Assembly (NCBI GenBank): GCA_030015575.1
Contig: CM057338.1
Location: 310,375,827-310,439,826, forward strand
DNA: 64,000 nt
Direction: 5' to 3'
DNA from: Agapanthus africanus
Lineage: Eukaryota; Streptophyta; Magnoliopsida; Asparagales; Amaryllidaceae
Below are positions 47,348-57,894 of the stretch, one piece after another (position 1 is the stretch's first letter; each line of letters begins with the position of its first letter). Below the pieces are notes generated by a model. That model was not told where the DNA came from. It saw only the letters and a list, made by a program, of their open reading frames with translations, and did no database searches. Both the position numbers and the translations under genes were made by a program.

Positions 47348-48928
47348 TCATATAGGTTGGTGGAAGAATGTGTTGTATCGAGTCAAGAAAAAGTGGGGAA
47401 GGGATAAGAGGTGGTCTGGAAAGGGTTTGAAATTAGAGAAAAGAAAGAATGAGGATGAATGTGAATGATTAGGAAGAAGGAATGGTGGCGGTTCAACCTC
47501 TATAGGTAGAGATTGATCAATCACAAAATCCGTATTGTTTAAAAATTCAAGTTCGTCAGCAAAAAGTTCTTCAAAACTTTTATCGATAGTGTGATTGAAC
47601 ATTTTGCTGTCAACGAGTTTTGTGCCAGAATTTATCCTACTTAATTCAAAAATTATTGAGGTAGAGGACTTGAAAAACCCATCTACCTCATTTTCAAAAA
47701 TATCCAAATCAAGTTGAATTTCTGGTATTATTGAACTTGAGTTAAAGGATTGTGGTTCATCAAAACTCACTGAAACTATAGGAACAGAAGAAGAACCGGA
47801 GAAAGTAGAAGGTGAAATGGGTAAACAAATTGGTGTGTCGAGTATTGCTGAACCAGATGTGGAAGATGGAGGCTGAATTTCGGTCTGATCTTCGGGTATA
47901 CCATTATCATCAACTTCAAGACATATTTGGGGTTCGGGAAGAATTAAAGGTTCAAGATGATGACCACAAGGAAGTGAAAGGATTCGATGAATTGGTGGGA
48001 CAAAATCATCCAAAATTTCGGGTTCATCAATCAATATATCCCCAACGTCAATCACCTCATTCAAGTGAAGGTTAAAATTCTCAAACACCTCATCAAAAGT
48101 ATGGTTTTCAATCAGTTTTGGTTCAAGAGTGGAGGTGTAGAGATCACAAGGGTTGGGTATGGTTTCACTTGAAATGGACCCTTCACAGTTGGGTAAATCA
48201 AACACTACAAAGTCACACAACTTATCAGACATTGTACTTGATGAATCTATGAAACTGGAGTTGTGGAGTTCAGTTTGGAATGGGGAGGTTTGATTAGGAA
48301 GGGTGTGCAGTTCTGTCTTACTACGCAAATCCTTCATAATTTGATTCGTCAGTTCCATAAATTTTTCTAATGTCTGCTCCAGACTAGTCTTGGGTTGATA
48401 AGGGGTTTCAGTATAAGATTGAAAATCCTGTGGATAATTAAAACTCCCAAATGACTGATTAGAAGAACTTTCTAGAGTAGGTGGAAAAGTCGGATTGGAT
48501 TGATAGGAACAGAATGGTTGCTGAACTTGGGTAGGAGTAGGATCAATATTATGATAAGAAGAATATTGATATGGGTTGGTTGGTTGGCTATATACAAACC
48601 GCATATCAAACTCTTCTCTGGACAGTGGTGGTGATGGTTGATATTGGTCCGGGTTGAAACTTTGGCCTCTAGACCTAGCTATGTGCTCAGCAATGGACAT
48701 TCGTCTTGGGGCTTCCTCACTCTGGGTATGAACTGAAACAGGTGTCGGATTAGGATACGGTTGATAAGACCTAGACTGAGGTGGCCAACTGTTTCTTCCT
48801 GCTTGTTCTATATGATCTCTTAAGGACATGGAAGAGCTGGACGGTATACCGAAGGGATTTCGAAAACAAGAGATATCTGGTTGTGGACAGCAAAGCCCGG
48901 CGAGTGTTCTTCTGTTTAGGTCACCCAT
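47348..48928 (-). CDS. Single open frame of element Y, function unknown (526 aa)
   Basis: The only long frame in Y, open from ATG 48928 to the stop at 47348. I do not recognise the protein. Residues 1-30 include LNRRTLAGLCCPQPDISC. Two related short motifs follow: MSLRDHIEQAGR at about 34-45 and MSIAEHIARSRG at about 77-88. Residues ~90-190 are rich in Pro, Ser, Gln, Tyr and Asn (prion-like composition). The C-terminal two thirds are acidic and Ser/Pro/Phe-rich (FDEVFENFNLHLNEVIDVGD). I see no zinc knuckle, protease, RT, RNase H or integrase, and no signal peptide. It may be a divergent Gag-like or RNA-binding protein. Intactness may reflect youth or selection. Confidence 0.7.
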   Translation of the reverse strand: MGDLNRRTLAGLCCPQPDISCFRNPFGIPSSSSMSLRDHIEQAGRNSWPPQSRSYQPYPNPTPVSVHTQSEEAPRRMSIAEHIARSRGQSFNPDQYQPSPPLSREEFDMRFVYSQPTNPYQYSSYHNIDPTPTQVQQPFCSYQSNPTFPPTLESSSNQSFGSFNYPQDFQSYTETPYQPKTSLEQTLEKFMELTNQIMKDLRSKTELHTLPNQTSPFQTELHNSSFIDSSSTMSDKLCDFVVFDLPNCEGSISSETIPNPCDLYTSTLEPKLIENHTFDEVFENFNLHLNEVIDVGDILIDEPEILDDFVPPIHRILSLPCGHHLEPLILPEPQICLEVDDNGIPEDQTEIQPPSSTSGSAILDTPICLPISPSTFSGSSSVPIVSVSFDEPQSFNSSSIIPEIQLDLDIFENEVDGFFKSSTSIIFELSRINSGTKLVDSKMFNHTIDKSFEELFADELEFLNNTDFVIDQSLPIEVEPPPFLLPNHSHSSSFFLFSNFKPFPDHLLSLPHFFLTRYNTFFHQPI

Positions 48929-49732
48929 TATAAGAAGAGAAGAAGGGGGAAGGGGTAAAAAGGAGAGAAAGTAATTGCTTTGTTTTGAAAAATGACGGAT
49001 TAAGACAAATCACACAAAAATGCACAACCCTAGAACTATGGTTACCTAGGTCTAGTCTCTAGACCGCTCCTAAACTTCCAAAGGACAAGCCGCATGATCA
49101 ATCCTCTACCGCCTCTGCACTACTCTTGTAGCCAGGTAAGTGCCAGGTAAGTGGGAAGGAACCACGTCGTGGGCCTAATTAAAAACCACTAGCCTTCGAC
49201 ACACTTGCCTAAGCACTACAAAAATAATACGGATAAACGATAGATTACCCACGACTTTTCTCTGTCCTTATTGAGCGCGACAGTCCTTAGAGTCTGCTCT
49301 AGATATTTTTTAAATTAATGAAGGGTTGATCTATATGCTCAGTTTGTGATTTGTAGGGCTTAGGAAGGGTGATGAAATCCCCACCTAATCTTGATTTGGT
49401 CTTTGCCCCTTAAAGTCCGTATTAAAATATGCAAAACAAAACCAATCACAAAACTTTTGCAAAAAGATTTTTGAGCTGCGCGATTTTGCAAAGAATCCTG
49501 CAGAAGATAGATTTTATTGGATTTGAGAAGAGAGAGAAGGAGTTAAGAAAGATACCAGAGAAGTGTGAAACCCTAGGTCTCCTGTTTCCTCAAGTCCGTG
49601 ACTCCAGATTCCATCGCAAAAAAAAAATACACACAAATCGTTAAATATGCAATTTGCAGTTTTGTTTTAATAATGATATGAATCGTCTAAGAATTCAACA
49701 CAAATAGCAAAAATAAAAAATTACGCACGTTT
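48929..49732 (-). other. Y 5' leader
   Basis: About 0.8 kb between primer site and ATG. A-rich with GAAGAAGG phrases near the start codon. May hold packaging signals. No gene seen. Confidence 0.55.
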
Positions 49733-49749
49733 CCCCGGCAACGACGCCA
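49733..49749 (-). other. Y primer-binding site, tRNA-Asp type
   Basis: TGGCGTCGTTGCCGGGG on the - strand, 2 nt from the LTR. Differs at one position from the complement of plant tRNA-Asp. Confidence 0.85.
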
Positions 49750-49751
49750 TT

Positions 49752-51209
49752 TGATTGATACGAAAAGGTTGTGTTTGTAGTTTAACCGCAATCAATAACG
49801 GTGTCGCACGTAGCTAGACCGAGATGAGTGCGGGTCGTCCTCTGGGAAACGTGGAACCTTTTACTTTTACTTTAGATGTGTTGAGAAAGAGAGGAGGGAT
49901 AAAGAATTTTATAGAAAGATTTCTAGATCTACGTTAAACAAGAATGTAAAATATAGATCTAGATTATTTTAAAGATGTAATTAATATAATAAGAGGGCTT
50001 GTAGGGTTCGTTAAGATTTAGTAGTTATGGACGATTAATTAAAAGTTACTCTTTTTATCCATTAATAGATTTAGAACTAGAACGACGGTGATGCGTATAG
50101 ATTAGGGTTTCTGGAGGGAAAAAGAATCCCACTCTTAACCCTTATCTCGACACGGAACTCCGTTCATATCTAGCCTTTACCAAAACAATCATTAATCTAA
50201 TCTCTAATCGCGGTCGGAACTAGCAAAGAATTGCTAGCGTGCCCGATTAGGATATTAATGATTCTTTTGATAAAGTTCCTAAACTTTATAGGACTTAAAA
50301 AGGGTTTAGGGATCTTCATCGTCCATTAGCCTACCCTAATCCTACGAACCCTAACAAGCGGAGAATTACTCGCGCATGTTGGGAGAAGAAGATGAAAAGA
50401 AAGAGAGGGAAAACATAATGTAAAATGCAAAAAGAATTAAATAAAACAACTACCTTTATTAATCAACTTGAACAATCTACACTTTGATTCCTTAGAAAAT
50501 GATTACAAAGACTAGTTTGCTTCTCGATCTCTTCCAAGGAGGTAGACGAACAGTTGATGATCAGCCTGGATGCGTGAGCCGTCTTGGACTTCGTGATCTC
50601 TTCGGCTTGATAAATTTTCTAAGAGGCTCTCGGTGCCTTTTTATAGTGCAAAGCCAGAATCTTATTGTTGGAAACTTGGTAAAATTCAGCAGTGATTGAT
50701 CTCCCAAAATTTTAGCAAAAGATCTCTCTGTATTGCCGCGGATCCGCGGCCAACAGGGGGGTTTGGCCGCGGTTCCGCGGCCAATGGTGGAGATCTCTTG
50801 ATCATTTTTCTTGGGCTTTGTTATTGTGACATGTGGCAATCCTAGGCACCTTCAGAATTCAGAAATCTTCTCTAGGTTGCTCCCAGACTTGGTCTTCAAG
50901 TTTTGCTTCTTAATTTGGCAAGTTTTCTTCAACAGCTTGATTTGTTTGATAAATGCTGCATAACAACTTGGAAAATTCTGCACAACAACTCAAATAAGAT
51001 TTAGTAGACCTAGTTCTATTAGGATTAGGTCAATGAATTTGTTTGCATACATTTTCCTACCAAATGCTAATTAAAATATATTAACACATGGAAAATAATG
51101 TTTTTACACATAAACCCCCATATGTATGATATATTATAATAAAGTCCTTTTTTAATATGAAAATGGTAGGAAAAATGTAATACAAATGTGCAGTTTTATC
51201 AACTGAACA
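49752..51209 (-). repeat. Y 5' LTR
   Basis: Same ends and length as 44424-45881. TATA-like CTATAAAAA on the - strand at 50638-50646, about 560 bp from the LTR start, is the likely promoter. Contains CCGCGGATCCGCGG and GGCCGCGGTTCCGCGGCC near 50737-50785. Confidence 0.92.
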
Positions 51210-51214
51210 CCATC

Positions 51215-51608
51215 CCTCAATATCTTATTCATTTCTTTTCTTTTCTTTTCTTTTCTTTTTGTAATAGGAAACCCAAAACAAATAACCATACACAAAAGAA
51301 TCATGTAGAAAAAATGTAACAAGTGTGAAAATGATAAGGTGCATGTCATGTGCACAAAAACCGGATTAATGCAAAATTAGCGATATTTAATCGCGATTAG
51401 CACTAAATAGTGTATAAATAAATCATAAAAACTTATAATTTGCATGAATCACATAAAGCACCCTCATTTCAGTAATTTCCATAATTTTCTAAATTTTTCC
51501 CAATTTATCGGTATTTAATTATACCGCTCTATTAAAATATTCAATATAATATTATTTAATTATAAAAAAATTCCCAAAAATAATATTTTATTTTTCTGAA
51601 ATGTTACA
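51215..51608 (-). repeat. X2 5' LTR, right portion
   Basis: Resumes after Y with CTCAATATCTTATTCATTTC, matching 38404 onward, and ends TGAAATGTTACA. GGTGT at 51609-51613 is the X2 target duplication. Confidence 0.85.
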
Positions 51609-52751
51609 GGTGTGCACTATCCTGCCCCCAGACTTGGGGCGTTTGGATCCATCACTCTCAGAATTTGTCGCCGGTGGTGGTTGATTCTCTGGCCTTCTCC
51701 TTTTATGGACGGTCGAGGTTGAGGGGGCTGCAACAGGCACCCCTGCAGACGACACCTTCCGTAGCATAGCGGAGGGATGGTCCTCCTCTTGCCGAACCTT
51801 TATTTTCTTTTGTCCGCGGGAGTATTCTTTTTCGATCACAGAGTCTTGGAGTCTTCGCCAGACCCTGTGGATTTTGGAGGACAGCCGCTGAGGGGGCTGC
51901 TCCGGCATCGCTTTAGTAACATTTTCAGCGGGTAGAGGTGACCTTTTTAGTACGGCAATTGAAGAGTTCTTGCGCACCCACTTGAGCGGCTCAAACCTGT
52001 TCCCAGTTGGAATAGCAGCATCAACTTCCACCACTGGAGCTAGTGGAGTATGTCCAGAAGGGGAACTGCCCCCAGCTTTCCTCACTTGGTGCCAGTGACG
52101 ACGTCGAGCATGTCGTGTAGCCGGGATCACCTCTATCGTCGGAGTAGCTTTGTCATGCCCCCTGCTTTGTGGAGAGGCTGTTATTAGCGCCAGACTGTCA
52201 AAGACTGACATCCGCTGTGAAGGAATGGTCAACTTGTCGAAGGCTAACTTTAGAGTAGGGGAAGTAGTTTGGACGACTTCACCTACAGCAGGAATTGGGA
52301 TAGCCTTCTCCGGTAATGCGAGGCTCTTCGCGGGCCCATTTGAGCTTAGGCTCAGCCTGTCGAAGACTGAGCTAGTAGAATTGGACGATTCGTTGAGAGG
52401 GGCCGCGGTAATTGCAAGCCGATCGAAGTCCGACTTCTTTGGAGCTTCCTATGACGGCACTTGAAGCTCATTGGCAGGAGCATGGTCCTGAAGAACAACC
52501 CAGTGGTGGCATGTGTCACCTGTTCCATTGGCATTGCGAAGATGGAGGCCTCTTGGTGCCCGTAAGTTACACCTCTAGATGGGACGGAGCAAAAGTTGTT
52601 GTTGCAGGTTCATTTGGAAGCCATTGATCTTCTTTTCTCTGCACAGGAGCAAAACACCAAATCTTAGTACCTCAACTACAGGGACGACCACAGCAGACCG
52701 TGATTTGTTCGCAAAACACGACGCACGAAGTGTGGAATGGAAAGAGGAAAA
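51609..52751 (-). pseudogene. U1 leader frame upstream of gag
   Basis: Corresponds to U2 10772-11950. Shows the FxRL-type motif (VFDSLAL-like), RFEPLKWVRKNSSIAVLKRS, a basic Arg/Lys stretch, and a Pro/Ser-rich segment ending in SGGRIVHT. In Ogre/Tat elements an extra leader frame before gag is common; its role is unknown. X2 sits between this part and gag. Fossil. Confidence 0.65.
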
Positions 52752-52770
52752 GGTCCCACCGGGCGTGCCA
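52752..52770 (-). other. U1 primer-binding site
   Basis: TGGCACGCCCGGTGGGACC on the - strand, 5 nt from the LTR. It matches U2 10753-10771. The tRNA is not identified. Confidence 0.65.
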
Positions 52771-52775
52771 GAATC

Positions 52776-55180
52776 TATTTACCGCCGAAAATGGGAGACG
52801 GGATCGCGTAGGCCGTCTCGCCTGAATTTAGGGGCAGATGCTATTTAGTTTTATCTTTCTAACTCTTCAAAAATGCCAAGTTGATTTATGGCACCATGTA
52901 TCGAAGGTTTAAACAGATGCGGCCATTGTAGCAGACTTCGTCAGATTCCCCCTCGTTGTGAGGGTTTTTTGATTGTGGGGACGCTCTTCCCTGCAGGCGC
53001 AAGCCACCGCAGTTAATTACGTTACCGCGTAGCGGTAACGACTTTCTCCTGCTCCAGAAGGTCACTTCGTGTCGTGTGAGTTTGTTTTATTTTTGGTTGC
53101 CCGTAGATTGTATACGGAGACTAATTCGTGTTGTCGCCTGTAGGGTGTGGATTGGTCCAAATCCGTATTTTCTTAGATTTGGATTTATTTGATTTAAGGA
53201 TCGTTAATCTCGTTTGAGATTAAGATCAAACTTAAATGTTTGTTAAGGATACGTTAGTCTAATTTTAGACTAAGATCTACTTAACAAGGTTTTTGGATCA
53301 TTTAAATCTAACGAAAGAGCATTTGGGCTCTATTATTTTAGTTTAAGGATGTTGCGGTCCGTTATTAGTTTAGGGACGTTGTGGTCCACAGATCACCAAT
53401 TTTAAGGTGAGGATTTAGTTTAAGGACATTGCGGTCCACAGTAGTTTAAGGACGTCGCGGTCCGTTATTAGTTTAAGGACGTTGCGGTCCACAGTTCACC
53501 ATTTTTAAGGTGAGGGTTTAGTTTAAGGACATTGCGGTCCACAGTAGTTTGAGAACGTTGCAGTCCGTTATTAGTTTAAAGACGTTGTGGTCTATTATTA
53601 TTTTAAGGACGTTGCGGTCCACAGTTGCTGGTTGTCGGGACCCGCCACCTCTCTGAAGACGTTGAAGAATTACAACGACATATATCAGACGTGTGAAAAG
53701 ATGTACCCTTGGACCAATGAAAGTCCATCAGGGACTTGGTAGTCCTGTTTGGGACTAAGGCTAATTTAGAAGAAGACATATGTGCCCGGTCAATTTTGGG
53801 ATTGCCCAACCTTGGGCTCAGCCCACTTGATTACTCATTTGGGCTTGATCCCCTTTCTGTATCAGCACTGTTGAGCATTGAATTGGGTTCCTACACCCCT
53901 TTTTCTTTTTGTTTTATTTATATTCTTTTATATGGAGTGTTAAACAATTTATGGCGCCCACGTGCAGAGCACGTGATGCGCTCGGCGCCGAGCGACAGAC
54001 ACTGAATGCTAAGCACCTTTTTTATTAAATAGCGGCCATGTAAGGGGCACGTGGAGCGCTCGACGCCGAGCGACAGACTTTGAGTGCTAAGTGCTTCTTA
54101 TTAAATAGTGCCCACGTGAGGAGCACGTTGAGCGCTCGGCGCCGAGCGTCAGACTTTGAGTGCTAAGAATTTCTTATTAAATAACGCCCACGTGAGGAGC
54201 ATGTGGAGCGCTCGGCGCTGAGCGCCATATTTTGAGTGCTAAGCGCTTCTTATTCAATAGCTCCCACGTGAGGGGCACGTGGAGCGCTCGGCGCTGAGCG
54301 GTAGACTTTGAGTGCTGAGCGTTTCTTATTAAATAGCGCCCACGTGAGGAGCATGTGGAGTGCTCGGCGCTGAGCGCCAGACTTTGAGTGCTAAGCACCG
54401 AGTTTTCTGTTCTGCTCAATTCAATTCTCTGAGAATTAGATTCTCACTTGTGAAAGACTTTGTCTTATAGATCTGAGATCTGGAAAAAAAACTAAGCTCT
54501 TCTGATATGAGAGTTAAACTCTTAGATATGGAGGAGATGTTATGATCTCTCTTATTTTTATTTACCTTGAGCAGAAATCGTTCTTATTTTAAAGTTTGAA
54601 ATTTATGGGGGGTTCTTCTCTACAAGACTTGAAGTCTTGGGTCCTTTATATAGTGGAAGCTGATTTGTTGATTTAGTTAAGAAAATCTCTCATTGAGAGA
54701 TCTCTAATTGATTTTGGGATTTTATACACTGTTGGATCTTTGATCCTAGGCCTTCTGTTTTACAGAAGATATTTTTCTTGTTCTCAACAAGATTGGGAAA
54801 ATATTTTCCTATACAAAGCTTATTCTTTATCTTGGTGATTTTTAATCACCATTGGATCTTTAATCCAACGGTGCTCTGTTTTACAAAGATTAACCTTTCT
54901 TGTTTTAGGAAGATTTGAGGAATATTTTCTCAACAGAATTTAATTCTGTAATTTGATGATTTATCATCTTCATTGGATCTTTGATCCAAAGATGGAGAAC
55001 TTTTAGTTCTGGCGCTGGCGCTCTCGTGCTTTGCACGTGAAGCGCTGCCTCAGAGTTTTTAACTCTTGGCGCTACCTCAGAGTTTTTAACTGTTGGCGTT
55101 GGCGCTCTCGTGCTTTGCACGTGAGGCGCTGCCTCAGTTCAAATTTTGAACAGAGCCTTGCTCTCTTATTGGGAGAAACA
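52776..55180 (-). repeat. U1 5' LTR
   Basis: 2,405 bp, from TATTTACCGCC to GGGAGAAACA on the + strand. TATATAAA on the - strand at 54645-54652, ~530 bp from the LTR start, is the likely promoter. Contains the 27-bp repeats (53340-53630), the 76-bp CACGTG repeats (about 53950-54400) and the tiny hairpins (54431-55150). Confidence 0.87.
54431..55150. repeat. Chain of tiny hairpins in U1 5' LTR
   Basis: Short inverted repeats with mostly 3-nt loops: 54431-54445 (arms 6), 54454-54466 (5), 54510-54522 (5), 54752-54768 (7), 54834-54850 (7), 54933-54949 (7), 54973-54989 (7), 54996-55010 (6) and 55052-55066 (6). Arms differ in sequence; loops are TTT, TTA, TAA or TAG. The 3' LTR and U2 LTR show the same pattern. 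Confidence 0.82.
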
Positions 55181-57879
55181 TGCACGTAGGAAAATAGCGA
55201 GACTATAGCACCTTTTTGAAAACCTCTTGGTAAACATTTTATGCATGCAAAAGTACTCAGGTATTGTCCTCATATCAGTCCTGCTCGGCAACTATATAAT
55301 ATAGTACCTATCATGAAAATATGATACTCATGTGTAAAATCAGGCTCAAAAGGCGTATCCAATATCACGTGCGTCTGGTGCACATGGAATTCCAAGTCCA
55401 ATACATTGCTACGAATGTGCACAAAAGCAAAACTAATTGCAACGGGTGTGTCCGAAAGCATCTGTCAAGTGCAACGGGTGTGCATAAGAACAACATTAAG
55501 TACATCTAGAGTGCACGAAAATCTCAACCAAGTACAACTAACATGCATGAATAAAAATCTCGAACGAGTGCATCCGGTGTGCACAAAGTCATATCTCATA
55601 CGCCAGTATGCGCGAATATCTAAAACAAGTGCGTCAGGTCCGCATAAAAATATCTAGTGTAGTAGAGTGCTTGATAACGAACGTCAAGTGCACACGGTGT
55701 ACGAAAACATAAATCTAGTGAAACAAATGCACGAAAACAACATCGGGTGCACTAGTTACCGGAAAACTCGTCAATGTACCTAAAGCGCATAAAAACAACA
55801 CTGAACGTACCAAGGTGCATAAAATCATAATCGTATGCAACTGTGTGCACAAAACTCATATCAATACACTGCAAGCACATGTGAACTATACCGAGTGCAT
55901 AAATCAAGTCGAGTGCATAAGTCAAGTCGAGTGCATACAACATGCACGAAATCAAATCGATTGTATTGAAATCCACGAAATCATAAATATGTGTAGCCAA
56001 GGCACAAAATCGATATCAAGTGCAACAGATATGCACAAATCATAAACCAACGTAACGGATGTATAAAGCAAAAATCAAGTGTAACAACTGTGCACAAATG
56101 AAAATATCCAGTAGGTGCAGCCATGGTGGACGAAAACAAATATCACGAAGCCAAATTATCAAAACTCATGTCCAAGCGATAAAAGTGTGATACTCGGATC
56201 ACTAAAACGCAAATTGCAATAACTGACATTGAGGTACACCTCCTTCAATGTCGAAAAATGCCGGTGCACCCAAAACTGCCAGAGCAAGAACATCCGCTTG
56301 CCACCTGCACACGGTCCGACGTCCTCTGTCTCCAGGTCCTTGTTTTCTCTGTGGATTACCAATCCCATAATCATTCTGCTCGTCGGCCCGGTTAGGTGTA
56401 ATAACGGAACCATTCCGCTCTGGCACCTCTCTGATCATCGTTTGGTCAATCAACATGACCACTCATAAAGCAACACGTTACTGATGGCAGCATTTGGCCC
56501 TCTGATTATGCGTGATACAAATGATCCTGGGTGCAAATTCTTATCGTTATGGCATCCTGGAAGGAACCTGCTTATGGTCTCTTCCGATCTCACCTATACT
56601 GAACTGTACGGAGGTTAGCACTTATTACTTAAATTCCATTCTCATTTCCGGACAGCTGCGTCCTCAGCACGGCTTTCCTCTGAAATTGTGTCATATCCAA
56701 TGCTTCTGTATACATATCAATCCTCTAGCATAAACGGGGAGTCACAACAGTTCGTTAATATCTCGCACGAACCTATTGTTCCACCCGTCTTCTTTATCGT
56801 CCACTTCGACATTATATCTTGCTGGCTAAGTACTGCAATTCGTTCTCGGCTACGGTCAATCCAGAGTCTCTCACACAGACTCGAAATTACGAACTCGGGT
56901 ATCTTCACCACTCTGTGGAAGATATCCAACCGACTACATCCTCGGAAACTCGTCCTAAATATTGGAGGAATACTCTTCATTCGTCCATTCTCGATCAACT
57001 CACAACACGTCTAAGTGCGGTCCTTCCCTCTGTAGCTGGTCAAGTTATTGATTTCACATCGGAGCATCCAATGAACAATGTCCTCTCTTGATCGATTTAT
57101 TCTAGATCTGAGTAAGATCCTTCAACTGGAATTCTTCAATTCATCTGAGCCTGCGTCGGGTATCCAATTAGGCGAATCATCTCAGTCACTCTATTCAAGA
57201 TGAACAAGCGATCTTCTGTCACATATCTATCTATAAGCTGCTGTGGTTTTAGATTATAAACTCTGGAGGCGACATCCCGTCAATTACAGCAACAGCTGGG
57301 TCATCTGTCTACACGGTAGATAACAGTCTTCTCAATCTGACAGCCTCTATCAATGGCCCGATCATCCAGTACAGATCCGAACACTCGCCTCAAACGAGAG
57401 ATCTCAACATAAACAATACACCGATACGTTCCTAGGTCACCAGAAGTATATCATTGTCAGTCCTCATCCGTGAAGAGCTCGCTCTGACCACATCTCAAGC
57501 AGCAGCTCTCTCTGCTCTCGTAGCCATGGTGACAGGAACCTCAAGCAAGTATCGATGAAGATAGATCAATTGAATGAAAGGAATCAATAGATCTAAAATG
57601 GAAATATGATCATAGGAAGGAATGGAATCAATGGGAGTATGATCTTAGGAACGAATAGAAGCACAGATCTCAGGAAATAAACATCCTAAGGTCACTTAAG
57701 AGGAGTAGCGTGTCGTATGTATGCCGCGGAACATACACACGGTACGTCACTCTACTCAAGCTACCTACTCCATCAACCAAGGTCAACCTATGAGTTGAAA
57801 TCTCGGGTCCTAACCCCCCTTAGTCAAGTCTAAGTTCCGTAAGGTCAAGCCTAAACTCGAACCAAGGTTAAAGCTAACG
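55181..57879 (-). other. X1 internal segment, 5' side
   Basis: Continuation of X1 after U1. It holds the ~30-bp GTGCA repeat array (55310-56160), then non-coding DNA. 57716-57790 matches the conserved X2 leader block. No gag or pol domain is recognised. Confidence 0.65.
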
Positions 57880-57890
57880 CTCTGATACCA
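57880..57890 (-). other. X1 primer-binding site, tRNA-Met type
   Basis: TGGTATCAGAG on the - strand, 4 nt from the LTR start, as in X2. Confidence 0.85.
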
Positions 57891-57894
57891 ACTT

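Larger units (their letters stand above)
44424..51209 (-). mobile_element. Y: young non-autonomous LTR retrotransposon, Athila-like priming
   Basis: Two LTRs of equal length (1,458 bp; 44424-45881 and 49752-51209) flank 3.9 kb. A perfect CCATC duplication (44419-44423, 51210-51214) marks insertion into the X2 LTR. The orientation is -, shown by a tRNA-Asp-type primer site at 49733-49749 and a polypurine tract at 45882-45900. Only one long frame is present (47348-48928) and no RT or integrase, so it must use enzymes from elsewhere. I count about 17 differences between the LTRs, ~1.2%, suggesting an age of well under a million years at rates often used for plants. The element looks structurally whole. 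Confidence 0.88.
34619..51608 (-). mobile_element. X2: LARD-like LTR retrotransposon carrying Y
   Basis: Same family as X1, on the - strand: 3' LTR 34619-38791, internal 38792-42013, 5' LTR 42014-44423 continued at 51215-51608 after the Y insertion. It is flanked by a perfect GGTGT duplication (34614-34618, 51609-51613) within the U1 leader. Internal DNA lacks recognisable gag or pol domains. The 5' LTR is shorter than its partner. Old; the LTRs differ by several percent by eye. Confidence 0.83.
16895..55180 (-). mobile_element. U1: large Tat/Ogre-like Ty3/gypsy element with nested insertions
   Basis: Fossil LTR retrotransposon on the - strand: 5' LTR 52776-55180, primer site, leader frame, gag, RT-RNase H, a second (archaeal-type) RNase H, integrase, a long 3' non-coding region with an antisense PMD gene, and 3' LTR 16895-19250. 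The duplicated RNase H and the antisense frame point to the Tat lineage. It is bordered by GGCAC (16890-16894) and TGCAC (55181-55185), a near-perfect 5-bp target duplication inside X1. Without the nested Z and X2 the element is about 19.9 kb. The LTRs differ by about 10% in a stretch compared by eye, suggesting millions of years. It is broken, with many breaks. Confidence 0.85.

Noticed and set aside
56159-57091. Frames of 70-108 codons in X1, looked at as gag remains
   Set aside because: No gag, protease or RT motif on either strand; not kept in X2.
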